The translations under genes and the position numbers were made by a program. 64,000 bases of DNA from Gloeophyllum trabeum ATCC 11539 (Eukaryota; Basidiomycota; Agaricomycetes; Gloeophyllales; Gloeophyllaceae): NCBI RefSeq assembly GCF_000344685.1, contig NW_006920428.1:305041-369040 (forward strand). The letters are read 5' to 3'. The notes beneath the pieces are model-generated. The model saw only the letters and a program-made list of their open reading frames with translations. It made no database searches and had not been told where the DNA came from. Below are positions 35,608 through 47,314 of the stretch, piece by piece; within the stretch, counting starts at the first letter, position 1, and each line of letters begins with the position of its first letter.

Positions 35608-36802
35608 GCGACTGCTTGAGCGACGGGCGTTGAGCCGGAGAAGGAGCGGCGGAGAGGGACTGCCCGAGAGTGGTACGCTACTGCGCTCGTTGAGAAGCCC
35701 GGAGAGGGGAAGCTTCGCCATCATATGGGGCATCTATGCCGCGAAGTCGCGAGTGAAGAGCTTCGAGCGGTTTCACATTTCGTCAAAGCGCGAGCAAATT
35801 TTCCAGCTGTCCAAGAGTTCGCGCTGAGTATGCACTACATCCATTCTCAACGTCTCGCGAGTCCGTCCTCCCACTGTGTTCTGTTGCCGCACAACTCGGC
35901 GCGCGCTGCCCGAAGTTCATATACCGGACCTATATGTTCTTCTACGCGGGGTGCCATTGACAAACAAAACATCCTGCTCGACAATTTTGGCAAGTCGCTC
36001 GAACGACTGGGCATGGTCGGTGCGGAAAAGCGCGAGTGGGTCATGATGGCTGTAGTGAATATCGGAAGCAACCTGGAGCGTGGCTTCCCTAGTGGCGTCC
36101 TGAAGACCGGCGTCTTCGGTGCCAGTGCCGCCTCGACTTCTTCGGCAACCGCGAAGGTGAAGCTCGCAAAGAAGCAAGATGATGGCGATAGCAAGAGGAT
36201 GGACGTTGATGAAGATGAAGATGCTGACGGCAATAAGAACATGAAGCTCGAGTGTGGGGGCTTCGCCCGCCCTGTCAGAAGCGGCGGCACTCTAACTGAT
36301 GTTTTCGATGCTCTCGCACGCACTTAGGAAGCCCACGCGCAAGAAGTCGGTCTTACCAAAGCCCACTCTGAACCCGTATATCACAATCACCCTCACTTTC
36401 CTTGCTACCCTCTTGAGACATGAAACTATGCGACTTCGTCTGGAGCGGGCACTGCCACGGGAAGATCTGGCGACGTTCTACTCCCGGCCTGTACTAACCA
36501 GCATCATGACTCATGAAGAAAATTTGCGCTGGGCGATGCTGACTAGCAGCTGCCACCCCTTGCCGGAGGGCTGGAGCATTCGTGGTATGGCTGAAGGTTT
36601 TCGAGCGCCGATTCTGGAAGGTTCCCGAGAGCGACGCGAAGCATGTTGAGCTTGAAGTCTTCAAGAGACGCGACGTGCAAGACGCCGACATCGACGAGAT
36701 CACGAAGAGGAGGACGATGATGGTACAGGGCACAAGAAGTCTGGCTCTGAGTCATGGCGGCGATGGGTGCGGGCTGCCACTAGACCACCGTGCACCTCAT
36801 GC
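35608..36802 (+). pseudogene. Est1/SMG-like (EST1 RNA/DNA-binding domain) pseudogene
   Basis: Segments in changing plus frames line up with the Est1/Ebs1/SMG7-type proteins that act in telomerase recruitment or nonsense-mediated decay. They are REWYATALVEKPGEGKLRHH, LCREVASEELRAVSHFVK, HPFSTSRESVLPL (another frame), LERLGMVGAEKREWVMMAV, LNPYITITLTFLATLL, then LPEGWSIRGM joined out of frame to a WLKVFERRFWKVPE segment and a final SWRRWVRAA. At least four frame changes and in-frame stops (for example near 35945) separate them. The upstream half is unrecognisable. It is a fossil rather than a working gene. Confidence 0.55.
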
Positions 36803-37558
36803 TGAGCGGTTGACGCTATCACCTGTCGCCACCCTCATGTTGTGGTTCCAGTGCACTAGGTACCATCTTTTTCATCTCCCTGATCCTGAGTCATTCCAGG
36901 ACAAAGGGCATAGCAAGATGGTACTGATCCACATGCCCGCGTCAAAAGAAGTCCTGATCAATGATTCATCCTCGTTGCGCTGATGGAACACCTAAAATGG
37001 TGAAGCGCGGTCGAGGTGGCCACAGAAAGAGTTAACAGAGAGAAAGAGTCTACATTTGGATAGTACGCCTAAACAGGCCACATTGATAGAGCACGTCCAC
37101 ACTGCGCATCCACTGTCCTCTTGAAGATCGAGAACAATGACCTGTAGAAATAACAGATGATACGTGTGCCCGCGTTGGGATTCGTGCGACTTCGTGTGGC
37201 TGGCACATTGCCGAGACCATTGGCCACGTGACCGCGCGCGACCCGTGACGGTCACAGTCGTGCTTCTTTCATCTCGTGGCTACAACACCAAGTCCGTCAC
37301 CGCGAGCAGTTCCACGGTATACGCTGCTTAGGTATGTACTGCTTTCTCCATTTGTAGCTGTAGACCTAGATAGAGTTTTCAATGGCCGATTGCGTTCTCA
37401 TCTTTAGGGCAAATTAATTCAGGCGTGGTTCATACGCGAAGAACAAAGCACGCCTGGCCTATCAACGGGTGGATTCGCGGAACCACCCGTGTGGCCACAA
37501 TCGTCGATCTATAAGAGGGCTCGTCATCGTTCTGATCAGTAAGTTCCCTCTCTTCCCC
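36803..37558. other. Intergenic with FunK1 copy 3 promoter
   Basis: No gene. GAAGAACAAAGCACGCCTGG (about 37439-37458) and the following CTATCAACGGG resemble the conserved block upstream of the other FunK1 copies, but weakly. TATAAGAG at 37511-37518 is a probable TATA box about 45 nt before the ATG. Confidence 0.45.
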
Positions 37559-40211
37559 ATGTCGTCCAACCATTTTCATGGCTTTGGTTCATCACCAGTC
37601 AAGAAAAACGCTGCAGGATCGCATAACTTCTCAGCTGAGAAGCCTAACGCAGCAACTCTCAAACAGGACCTAGTCGACGAGATGTACGGCAAATTCATGG
37701 GCCCTCAGCCGATTGACGACTTTCTGGCGAACTTCGTGCCCGTCAATAAGGCTTGTGACCCCGAACAATTCAGTAAAGTGTTCGACAAGATGGCCAAACC
37801 TGTGAGTAAGAAGAACAACAATGATCGTTTGCAAAACGACGAAGACAACCATGGTGCGCAAGATGGAGCGGGAACGGAGCATGCGCAGGACAGAGCCACG
37901 GAGCATGCGCAGGGACAGGAAACGGAGGAGTCTCTAAAGGAAGAAGAGATGTACAACAAGTTTGTACGTGGCACGTCGTAGTTTCTCCCTTCTCGTACTG
38001 ACGTTGGTGCCACATCCGCAGATTGCTTGTGTCGCGAAAGGGTTATGTCCCGGCTATACCTTTGTCGCCACACCCAATACGTTCGATGCAACGGAGAAGA
38101 AGATAATCGGGGGCCAGAAAGTCGATATGGCCTTGTACCGCAACGAGGACCAGCCTAAGGCTGTCAAAGGCAAACCGCTTCGACCTCGATGGGATCGTAT
38201 GGCGCTTTACATTGAGTTCAAGAGTTACGGGAATTCTGTCAAGTCCGATCCGTTCGATGATTGTCGCGCACGCCCGAATGAAAGCCCCTCTGCGCAACGG
38301 AAACGCGCAAGGGGACAATTAATCGCTTATGCCGCTGCGATGTTCGCCCGTCAGCAGCGCACTCATGGGTTCTCGATTATTATCCTTGGGGAATACGCTC
38401 GGATTATACGATGGGACCGCGCGGGCGCTGTATTCACCGAAAGGCTCAACTACGTTGCGCGTCCCGAGAAACTCGCCATGTTTCTTTGGCACTTCGCTCA
38501 CCTGGACCGTCGGCAGCAAGGTTACGACGACACTGCAGAGTTGATTGAGGAGGACTCGCGTCTGCACAACATGATGATGATGAAGATCGCAGACGGGAGC
38601 AAGATGAGTGCAAAAGACAAAGACCTCCCGGAAGCCTACGTACTTGACTATTTCAAGGACTCATGCGACCCGGATTGGCCCAAGTGGAGGTTGCAAGTAG
38701 ATGGTCCTGTATCTCCTGGTGACTCCGCCGCGTCAGCTTCGGGGGTCGCTTTGAGCCCGGCAAAACCCCGTTACTTCCTCGTCGGCAGACCTCATTTCGC
38801 TGTGCCTGGGATGACAGGCCGCGCCACCCGCGGCTACGTCGCTCTGGACGAAGAGAGCAATCAGCTCGTATACCTTAAAGACTGCTGGCGTGTGGACCTC
38901 CCGGACATGACGAGAGAAGGCGACGTCATACAACTTATGAACAACGAAGGGGTGAAATATGTCCCGACGTTGGTCTGTCACGGCGACATAGAGGGGCAAT
39001 GTACATCGACTCAACAGTACTGGTCTAAGCCCAACCCATTCCGGCGGCATCAGCATTATCGACTAGTGGTGCAGGAGGTTGGCTGTCCTCTCTCAGACTT
39101 CAAGCACTCTGAGGAATTGGTTAAAGTTATTACAGAGTGTATAGCAGGTACGTTATCTTGTTGCGGCTCCGATTGACACCTCATTCCGTTTCGCAGGACA
39201 TGCCGACGCCTTTGTAAAGGCGAAAATCCTTCATAGAGACATCAGCGCTGGAAACATCCTAATCCTCCGAAAGATGGTGGACAAAAAGGGCCAGACATCT
39301 GTTGTGACACGAGGTCTCTTGAATGATTGGGATTTGTCGAAAAGCGTGGCCGACAATAATGTCGGACCGAGGCAGCCTGATCGTACGGTATGTCTCATTG
39401 TTATCAGGCTTCTCTCTTCTTTTGCTCACACCCGCATACGTTCCCCCAGGGCACCTGGCAATTCATGTCAGGGCACCTCCTGCAGAAACCTTGGAAGTTG
39501 CATGAGCTCCAGGATGACCTCGAATCCTTCATGCACGTCCTTATCTACGAGGCCATACGCTATCTGCCTCATAATTGCACGGATGTTGGGGGATTCGTCA
39601 AAAATTTCTTTGACATCGCGACCAAATCCGGAAACGTCATCACTGGCGGGATCGGGAAGATCGCAGCCATACGAGGCCGAACACTTGTTACGCCTTTGGG
39701 GAACGACCTCAAGTTTTCCGAGCCGCTTCAGAGTCTTATTGACGAGCTCATGTCGTGGTTCCAGGCCTACTATCACATGCACAAAATTTTGACTCCAGAG
39801 CAGCCTGAGGAACGTCCCAGCAATGAGCTGGCCTATGTTGATAGAGAGAAGGATCTCGATATACCGCAGGCTCATCTTCCTGAGAAATCCGTCGACGAAA
39901 CTGACCCATCGCCATCGGAGGAGGAACTGGACAAAGTGAGATATGAAGCGCTGGCGAAAAAGCTAGACACCCACAGTGCCATGGTGCACCTCTTCACGTC
40001 CTACTATTATCGAAAGTGGCCTGAAGATGACAAGCAACCGGACCAGCTACCAGAACGCTACAATTCCGACCAGCAGCCCCCCGATGCCTCCCCTACGACG
40101 TCCAAGCGAACTGCCAGCCAATATGAAGAGGGCGCAACTTCTGAGGGCGGCAGCGGACGGCGCTCCAAAGTGGCGAGGAGCGGGACGCGTACCAGTGTCT
40201 CTCGCCGCTAA
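37559..40211 (+). CDS. FunK1 fungal-type protein kinase, copy 3
   Basis: The exons 37559-37963, 38022-39147, 39197-39387 and 39450-40211 join to 827 residues, the longest copy. The extra length is mostly an acidic, repeated stretch near the end of exon 1 (EHAQDRATEHAQGQETE) and a longer tail. KFMGPQPIDDFLANFVP opens the family region. GRATRGYVALD, CHGDIEGQ, the catalytic loop HRDISAGNIL (His about 523), DWDLSK and GTWQFMSG are all intact. The C-terminus is basic (RRSKVARSGTR). Splice phases match the other copies. It is the most divergent of the four and lacks the well-conserved promoter block, so it probably separated earliest. Downstream lies the truncated Rds1-like fragment in opposite orientation. 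Confidence 0.9.
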
Positions 40212-40967
40212 TGGATGATGTCGTGTGGTGAATGCCACCCGATTTCTTTCTGTCGTTCTTGGTTCTCTGCTACCACGCAATGCTTTCTCTGCTCTGGTAT
40301 GGGTCGTCGGAATTAGGTAGCTTCAGCCATTGTATCCTTTTCCATGGTACTTCAAGGCAACGATCTGATTACCTTTACAGAGCATTCTCATTTCCATGTA
40401 GAGTATCCGATATCTATACTTTATTGCTCAACATGCGTGTGTCGCCAGCTCAAGGGGGACAACGGCCATGTCGTCGGTGTCTGATACCACCGCAAGAAAA
40501 ATGCGTATCATTACTTGAGATGTGATGGCATAAAATACCTTGGACAACTTGGAAGACAATCCCACGCGTGCCGCTCTAATCCTGCGTGTGCACCAATCCC
40601 ACTTCTTTCAGACCTTTTACCGCTCTCCAGTTTCCCCCCGACGGAAGACTTCGTAACTCTTTCTCGTTCTCACAGACCTGCTCGGAAGACGGTCTTACGT
40701 CGTTGAGATATGGCTTTTCGCTTCAATGTTCTACGTCGTCGCTAAGCGAGGCTGCGACTTTCAAGATCAGTCATGCCTGATAGTATACACAGCACACTCT
40801 CAAAACACTACGGAGTCTCTTCATCAGCAAATTGAAGCTCGTGGGGCGTCAACGAAAACCGCAGAAGTCATTGCGATACAGAAAGGTGAAGCGTCAAAAC
40901 TTGAACGTGAACATCATAAAAAGCGTCAAGTACGTTTCGTAAGTCATGTCATCCTAGGCGCGTCCGG
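40212..40967. other. Intergenic, nothing recognised
   Basis: Only short frames. One at 40726-40971 (+) has a charged helix-like stretch but no start context or splice partner. Confidence 0.4.
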
Positions 40968-41793
40968 CTAATCAGCCTGGTACATCGCAGGCCCAGCGAT
41001 GAAGTGCGGGTCCAGGTAGGACATGTTCGCTGGGGTGATATACGGGTTACTGTCCGTAATCAAAATGAACCTAGAAGCAAACACATCAGCATCCCCTTCG
41101 CCCTCTCGAATGCGCAACAACATACTGAGTCCCATTGACGACGTTCGCCGTACCGGGGCGATAAATCGTCCCATTCGGCTGGATCGTGTACGCCCAGTTG
41201 CGGGAGATATTGTACAGCTCCGTGTACGTCACGTTCAGCTGCGCGATCCACGCCGCGCACTTCGGCGCGCCTGCAAGCGTGCGGGTGGTGTACGAGTTGT
41301 TAGGGCCGACGGACTTGCCGGGCGAGTCCCAGGTGAAGTGAACCTCGTACCCCGGCTCTGTGAACGAAGAGGCATTCGAGGAGATGACGAGGAGCGTGTC
41401 GCGCGCAAGGATAGCTTCAGTCGGGTCATTCTATGGCGAGCTATCAGAGTCAAAGTAATGAACACAGAGAGAAAACGTACGGTGATGTTCAACGCCGGGA
41501 AGTTCGTCCAGTTGAGGTGCGGGTTGCCCGCGGGGCAGCTCACAATGTGCGGCGCGAGCAGCGTCCACTGCATACTCTGTGTAATACCCGTGCTGAACCA
41601 CTCCGGGTACGGGAGAGGCCCTCGAACTGGCGGAACAACATCTGCTGGCGCGCCTCCTGCGTGATCCACTGGATAAGCAGGTTCGCGGACGCGCGGTTGT
41701 GCAGGTGCTCGAGGAAGCCGTAGACGCCCGCCTCGCCCCACCGCGCGAGGTGAGCGTCGCCATCTCAAGGCAGTTGATGTGACGATAGCACTT
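40968..41793 (-). pseudogene. C-terminal fragment of an Rds1-like (ferritin-like) protein
   Basis: The minus-strand sequence reads RWGEAGVYGFLEHLHNRAS, EARQQMLFRQFEG, PYPEWFSTGITQSMQWTLLA, NFPALNIT, VHFTWDSPGKSVGPNNSYTT, AQLNVTYTELYN, and ends ITDSNPYITPANMSYLDPHF before a stop at 40968. This is the order of the C-terminal half of the Rds1 stress-response family. The N-terminal half is missing, and a one-base shift between FEGL and PYPEWF breaks the frame near 41625. Two introns are still recognisable. The fragment begins within 35 nt of the end of the MFS pseudogene, so the two were brought together by a deletion or rearrangement. Confidence 0.65.
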
Positions 41794-43557
41794 ACACGAA
41801 GCCCAGCCATGCGATGGCAGCTGCCAGCGCGTCCGTCGCGGCCACGCCGATGAGGTTGATCAGAGGGAGGACGCAGGCGGTGCTGGCGGCCAGGATGATG
41901 CTCCGGAATGCGCTGCGGGTTATACGCGACTGGATCAGCATGTTTGCACTGCATGCGGGTAGGGGTAAGTCCTGACGTACCCGCTGGTTGCGATGACCTC
42001 CGCGCTCTGTCTGTGCACGTAATACGCGTTCGACGGGCTCAGCACGTTATCGATCTGTCGTGTGTTCGTGCGTCAGACGTCACGGGAAACCGGATGGCAA
42101 ATGCAGACGTACCCCGATGCCGTTGACAAACAGGCAGATCAAGTTCAGGACGATGCCCGGCGTCCCATCAAAGAATTGCGTTAAAAGCCCGCTCAGGAGT
42201 ATCGACACGGGTACGAGACCAGCGCTCCCCAATAGGTCGCACGCAGCCGGTCTTCAGGGACCCATTCGCCCCTGCGCTTCGTCTGCCATCGCGCCACCAC
42301 TCTATCGGATATGTTTCTCCCGAGAGGCGCCCCAACTACGGAGAGTTGCTCAGGCAGCAGACGGGAGGATGGTACGAATGACGACTTAGTGACGTTGCCC
42401 AATCCTGCGGGTATGAAGAATGCGCCGATCAATGCCTCATTTTTGAATTTGTATGGGACTCCCTGAATCCAAGTCAGTGCGATTGATACACGTAAGTACG
42501 GAATATCTGACTCAGGACGGTATGAGCTAATGGAGTCATAAGCACTGCAGCAGGTCAGTCAGCATGCGGGGGAGGAGTAATGAAAGGGCTACTCGACGCA
42601 CCGAAGTCCGTCATCAACACGAAGGTGCCTGCCAAAGTCTATGATACGTCAACTGAAGATGTTTCCAGTGACCCATTTTGCAGTACTCACAACTTCCAAG
42701 ACGTTCGGACTTTTCAGTGGCCACAGGCTTTGAAACGGGTTTAGCCAGACCCACACCCAGCTGTCCAGCTGCTTGCCCTTCTCCCGGAGGTACCGCGACA
42801 GGCCTTGCGAGTCGGGCTGCACGGTTTCTGGCAATAACAAAAGCACCGATAGCCACGCGCTCACTCCTGCGAGAAAGAGCGCGAGCTGCATAACTCGCCA
42901 CGAGGCGTAGTGCGCCGCTAGGGCCCCGGCAAGCGGGACGAGCGCAGGTTAAAGCAGGCATGCCGACAGTAAACGGATTGTATCAGCTTGAGGCGTTTGG
43001 GAGGTCAAAGGACATCAGCAACTCACTGCAAAAAATACGCCCATGGCAGTTCCCTCCCCTTCTCTTCCAGGCGATAGATGTCACCTATTACGGCAGAAAC
43101 CATGGACATTCCGCTGAATGCTCCGAATGCTTGGACGATACGCCATGTCATTACCTCGGTGACATCACGTGCTGAAGCCACGCCCAGAGATCCGATACAG
43201 AGCAAGGGGTATCAGAACAGGTATATTGGTCTGCGACCGTCTGAATAAGACATGCATAAGCGAGGTCCCAGAGAAAAGTTGGGATACACATACAGAAGCT
43301 ACAATATCTCTCCCATAGGAGGTTTGCTAGCGCTGTCGTCAATGTAGATAGACTCCACTGGGCCGGGTATGGACCTTTCTCCTTCGCATAAGTCAGCTGA
43401 AGAGAAGCGCAAGCCTGAGTCGACGCGTGGCTGCGTGACTCGGAGGGCGAGTAACCGGATGCTGGGTGTTCATCATGATCCTCGGCGTTTGACGTGACTA
43501 TCTTGCTCGAGCGAGTTCGTCGAACTCCTTCTGAGTCCAATCTTACTTGCATAACCA
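41794..43557 (-). pseudogene. MFS transporter pseudogene
   Basis: Minus-strand pieces follow the order of a fungal major-facilitator drug/H+ antiporter-type permease: YPAQWSLSTLTTALANLLW, DGRRPIYLF, CIGSLGVASARDVTEV, MTWRIVQAFGAFSGM, VIGDIYRLEEKG, MQLALFLAGVSAWLSVLLLL, AGTFVLMTDF, EWVPEDRLRATYWGALV, PGIVLNLICLFVNGIG, AFRSIILAAS, ATDALAAAIAWLGF. A TGA interrupts the segment near 43210, frame changes occur near 43060 and in the N-terminal half, and the last exon is gone: the GTAAGT after the final AWLGF leads straight into the Rds1 fragment. The 5' region is cut by the transposon at 43566-44084. Confidence 0.7.
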
Positions 43558-44092
43558 ATGGCGACAGGACCCCTGAAAATACCGATGGAGGTTAGATACC
43601 AATTCCGTAAAAAAGTGAGGTCTGGAGGCCGTATGTTAGATACGGTTGCGGTAAAATGTGGCGAAGCGCCCAAGAGGCCGGATACTTTAGTCCCGGTAGA
43701 ATTGAGGCTCAATATCCAAGGTCAGATACCATTGTGGTATATACCCGGCTTCTCCCGGCACTCAATCACTGGCTTGTGCAGCCACAATTTGCCCCAATAA
43801 ATATTTGAGCTGAGATTGCACTGTTCTGGCAACATTGGGCCTATATATGGCATATTGTAGCGGATAATGCCTTATTTTGATCAAATTTGGCTAAGAAAAA
43901 CCCTTGTGACCGGATCAAAATTCAGAGGTTGGATATCTGGGTCCCGGTAAATCTCGAGCCACACAGCTAGGTTGGTATCGCGTCCCGGTAAAAACAGCCA
44001 AATTACGCGAAATTCGGTCCCGGTAAAAATGAAGGAAATCAGGTCCTCTGGTATCTAACCTCCATTGGTACTTTCAGGGGTCCTATGGCGAC
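43558..44092. mobile_element. 519-bp non-autonomous DNA transposon (MITE) with 8-bp target duplication
   Basis: The element is 43566-44084. Its terminal inverted repeats are about 36 bp, starting AGGACCCCTGAAARTACCRA at each end with few mismatches. ATGGCGAC flanks it directly on both sides (43558-43565 and 44085-44092), an exact 8-bp target-site duplication. Inside, the motif TCCCGGTAAA or close variants recurs at about 43691, 43944, 43982 and 44021, like the subterminal repeats of hAT elements. There is no transposase ORF. An 8-bp duplication fits the hAT superfamily best by established knowledge. It sits at the 5' edge of the MFS pseudogene and, with little decay of its ends, is likely a fairly recent insertion. 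Confidence 0.9.
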
Positions 44093-44453
44093 ACGAGGTG
44101 GACCCACACGTGACGTGGCATAAAGACGACGCGCGCTGGTCATACATGTACCTACTACACGCGTCCTACTCGCCACCGTGATTGCCACAGCCTTTTCCGA
44201 ATCCTATGATATTCTCGACCGGGGTGTACTACTGTGAAAGGAACACTGCTGACGGGACTTAAATCCGTGATAGTTGTTCAGGAGGGTATAGCACAAGTCG
44301 AGCATTCGTGATACGTCTTCGTGACCGAAACGTAGCAGAACAAAGGCGCGTCTGCACTGATTGATCGATAAGCGGGATTACTCGCAGGACCACATTCTTA
44401 AGATATATAACGAGAAGACTTTTGCCGTGTGAGCTTAACTCTTTCCTCCTACC
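44093..44453 (+). promoter_or_regulatory. FunK1 copy 4 upstream region with conserved block
   Basis: GAAACGTAGCAGAACAAAGG (about 44326-44345), TTGATCGATAAGCGGG (about 44361-44376), CCACATTC and ATATATAA (about 44403-44410) stand in the same order and spacing as upstream of copy 2. The rest holds no gene. Confidence 0.65.
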
Positions 44454-46921
44454 ATGTCCTCGTCTCTAACGGGTTCGTCATTTCGCAAGAACGCGCCCGC
44501 TGGCTTCCAGCCGTATTCGGCCACTGTACCCGACGCCAAGTACAAGAAGCAGCAAAACGTTCTAGAAATGACGAACAAATTTGCAGGCCCCATGCCTGCT
44601 GACGAGTTCCTGAAAAAGTTCCTGCCCGTGGCTTGCGAGGATAGACCAGACTGTCGCGGAGTATTCAAGCACATGAAGAAGTGCGCTAGTGAGAAAGCGA
44701 TGTATGATGTCTTTGTGAGCCAATACTTGTCAATGGTTGCTCTTGCGGTCTCTCGTGCCTTGACTCCTCACTCTCAACTAGATCAACTGCGTTGAGGCGG
44801 TGGGTCTTGGCAAAAAGGACAAAAAGACCAAGGAGTCGGAATACGTATTTGTTAATACTGCCACCAAGAAGGACCCAGGAGATGCTCAGGATAGGGGCTA
44901 CCAGATGATGGACATGGGTCTCTACCACAAGGATCACGTACCCCCCAGGCCAAAGGACGTAACACCGAATCCACGTTGGGACCGGGTCGCACTCTTCGCC
45001 GAATTCAAGACGGAGGCGAATACGGTCAAGTCGGATCCCTTTGAGGACGATGACGAGCTGCCTGACGGTGCCGACTCTGATGAGCGAAGGAACGTTCGCG
45101 GCCAGATCATAGGATATGCAGCGGAGATATTTGCACACCAACACCGGACGCATCTCTTCTCACTCGTCGTTCTCGGTCACTATGCCCGGTTCGTTCGTTG
45201 GGACCGCTCTGGCGCGGTGTTCTCTAAGAAGATCAACTACGCTGATAACCCCAGTCTGCTCTCTGATTTCATCTGGAGGTTCGTCAATGCTAGTCCCAAG
45301 GAGCAGGGATATGACGAGACCGCCGAGGAGATTGTAAAGGACTCCCCTGAATACGAGACTATTGCCACCGCCCTGAAGCAGACTCAAGATATGCAGCAAT
45401 ACCAGTTGAATTACATCAACAAGTCCTTCGACCCGTCGTGGCCATGGTATAAACTACGCGTCGACGTCACAGTCGATGCCCCTCCCTCTGACAGCGCTCC
45501 TGCATCCTCGACAAGAGAGATCCCAACCACTCAGCCTCGCTATTTCCTAATGGGCAAGCCGCATACCCCCACTTCTGGCCTCACAGGCCGGGCCACTCGT
45601 GGCTACATTGCCTGGGACGTCTCGGGTCGTCGGTTCGTGTTTCTGAAAGATTGCTGGCGAGTAGACTCTCCGAATCTGCTGAAGGAGGGCGATGTGTTGC
45701 GTCGGTTGAACAAGGCCAGCGTTCATTTCGTGCCCACATTGGTTTGCGACGGGGATGTTGCAGGTCAGACTACATCGTCACCGGATCATTGGTGCGATCG
45801 GGATGGCGCATTTAACGCCATGAAGCGGCACGTGCATTACCGTCTGGTGGTGAAGGAAATTGGACAAAAGCTAGAGGAGTTCACTGATTCGAGGGAACTG
45901 GTCGAGGTGATATATGAATGCATCTGTGGTACGTGTATTTCCCGATGATCTGGAATCTCTCGAGGCTTATACTTCTCATTAGCGCATGCCGAGGCCTTTG
46001 ACGAGGCGCGCATTCTTCATAGAGACGTTAGCGCCGGGAATATTCTAATCTTGCGAACGCGAAACGCGGATGGCGAGATTGAGACAAGTGGGCTGCTGAA
46101 CGACTGGGATCTTTCAAAGAGTATAGATATTCAGGGAGCCAGACAAGTTGACCGGACCGTGCGCATCTGATTCCTTCGTTACATTTCCGAAACCCCGAAC
46201 TAACCGCGTCCGCGGGGCTCAGGGTACATGGCAATTTATGTCCGGACTACTCCTGGACGACCCCTCCAAGACCCATGAACTGCAGGACGATGTCGAGTCT
46301 TTCTTGCACGTCTTGATCTTCGAGGCGGTCCGCTATTTGCCTTGCCAAGGTTGTACTTCCGCGGGAGATTTCAGCAGCAAGTTCTTCGACTACGTGGAGA
46401 GCAAGAACGGCGATATTTGTGGCGGTGTCCACAAGATAAAGAGCTTTATGGACGGTGGACTCGAGTTCCAATTCATGTGCCCCGGCCTTGAGGCCATCGT
46501 CAGGACACTCTTCGAATGGTTTCAAGGACGTTATCACCTCGTCGCCAGCCGCAGGATCTCGTTGCGCGCTGGGATTTCTCACGTCACAGATGTGCAGAGG
46601 CCACGCAAGAAGCTCTATCAGCCTAAAGAGAAGTATCTCACAAGCGGCGAATTGGACCACCTTAACGAGCAGAAGATGCGAGAGGAATACCAGAAAATGG
46701 CTGCGCATTTGCAGGGTCATAGCCACATGATCAGGTTGTTTACTGACCTGTTAAAAAAGCCGATGTGGCCTGTGAACGACAAAGAAGAACTGAAGGTACC
46801 AAAAGGTTATAAGAACGAGCTGTGGCGTGCGGCCTCGCAGACGACATCGAAGCGCAGCATGCGTAATGATGTGGAAAACGGCGATGAGCGGAGGTCGAAG
46901 GTGTCTCGTACGAAGGCCTAG
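44454..46921 (+). CDS. FunK1 fungal-type protein kinase, copy 4
   Basis: The exons 44454-44714, 44782-45928, 45983-46158 and 46223-46921 join to 760 residues, the same length as copy 2. The blocks are KFAGPMPADEFLKKFLP, then GRATRGYIAWD, CDGDVAGQ (with Asp where other copies have His), the catalytic loop HRDVSAGNIL (His about 482), NDWDLSK and GTWQFMSG. The third intron (46159-46222) has a GTGCGC donor. The basic tail ends RRSKVSRTKA. All splice sites and phases agree with the other copies. It is close to copy 2 in coding sequence and promoter, so the two are probably recent duplicates on opposite strands. Downstream in the same orientation lies the intact version of the duplicated unknown gene. 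Confidence 0.9.
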
Positions 46922-47314
46922 TTTGTGACGTCCTAGAGCATGATGTAACGTTCCCGTAGCTGTGCGCAATCAGATGGGACTGTTCTCTGGTCGTATGTCA
47001 CTGTTAACCTGAGCGTATGTATGCCACGAAGCATGCACACCCAGTTGCGAGATACTGCCAGATGATCAGCATTAGGGGAATGCACAGGGGTATCTCAAAG
47101 TCTGGCCGCTGTTCCCCATAATGATGAGGAAAGCAAAGCAAATGCGCTTTGACCGATCTCGCGCGCCACACCCTGGTCGGTGCCCTTTGTGCTCACTTAC
47201 GCCACACGCCACAAGCCAGCATATAAAGGGCACCGCGACTCGTGTCACTACTTGACCACGACCTCCATCATCTTACACTTTTGCACTCATTCATCTCGAT
47301 ATTATACACGTACG
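46922..47314. other. Intergenic, nothing beyond a weak TATA
   Basis: No ORF. CATATAAAGG at about 47220-47229 may be the TATA box of the following gene, about 90 nt before its ATG. Confidence 0.4.

Noticed and set aside
41235..41954. 239-codon minus-strand ORF over the Rds1-like fragment
   Set aside because: Only a short middle part (PYPEWF to NIT) is the true frame; the rest is out-of-frame reading of the MFS and Rds1 sequences.
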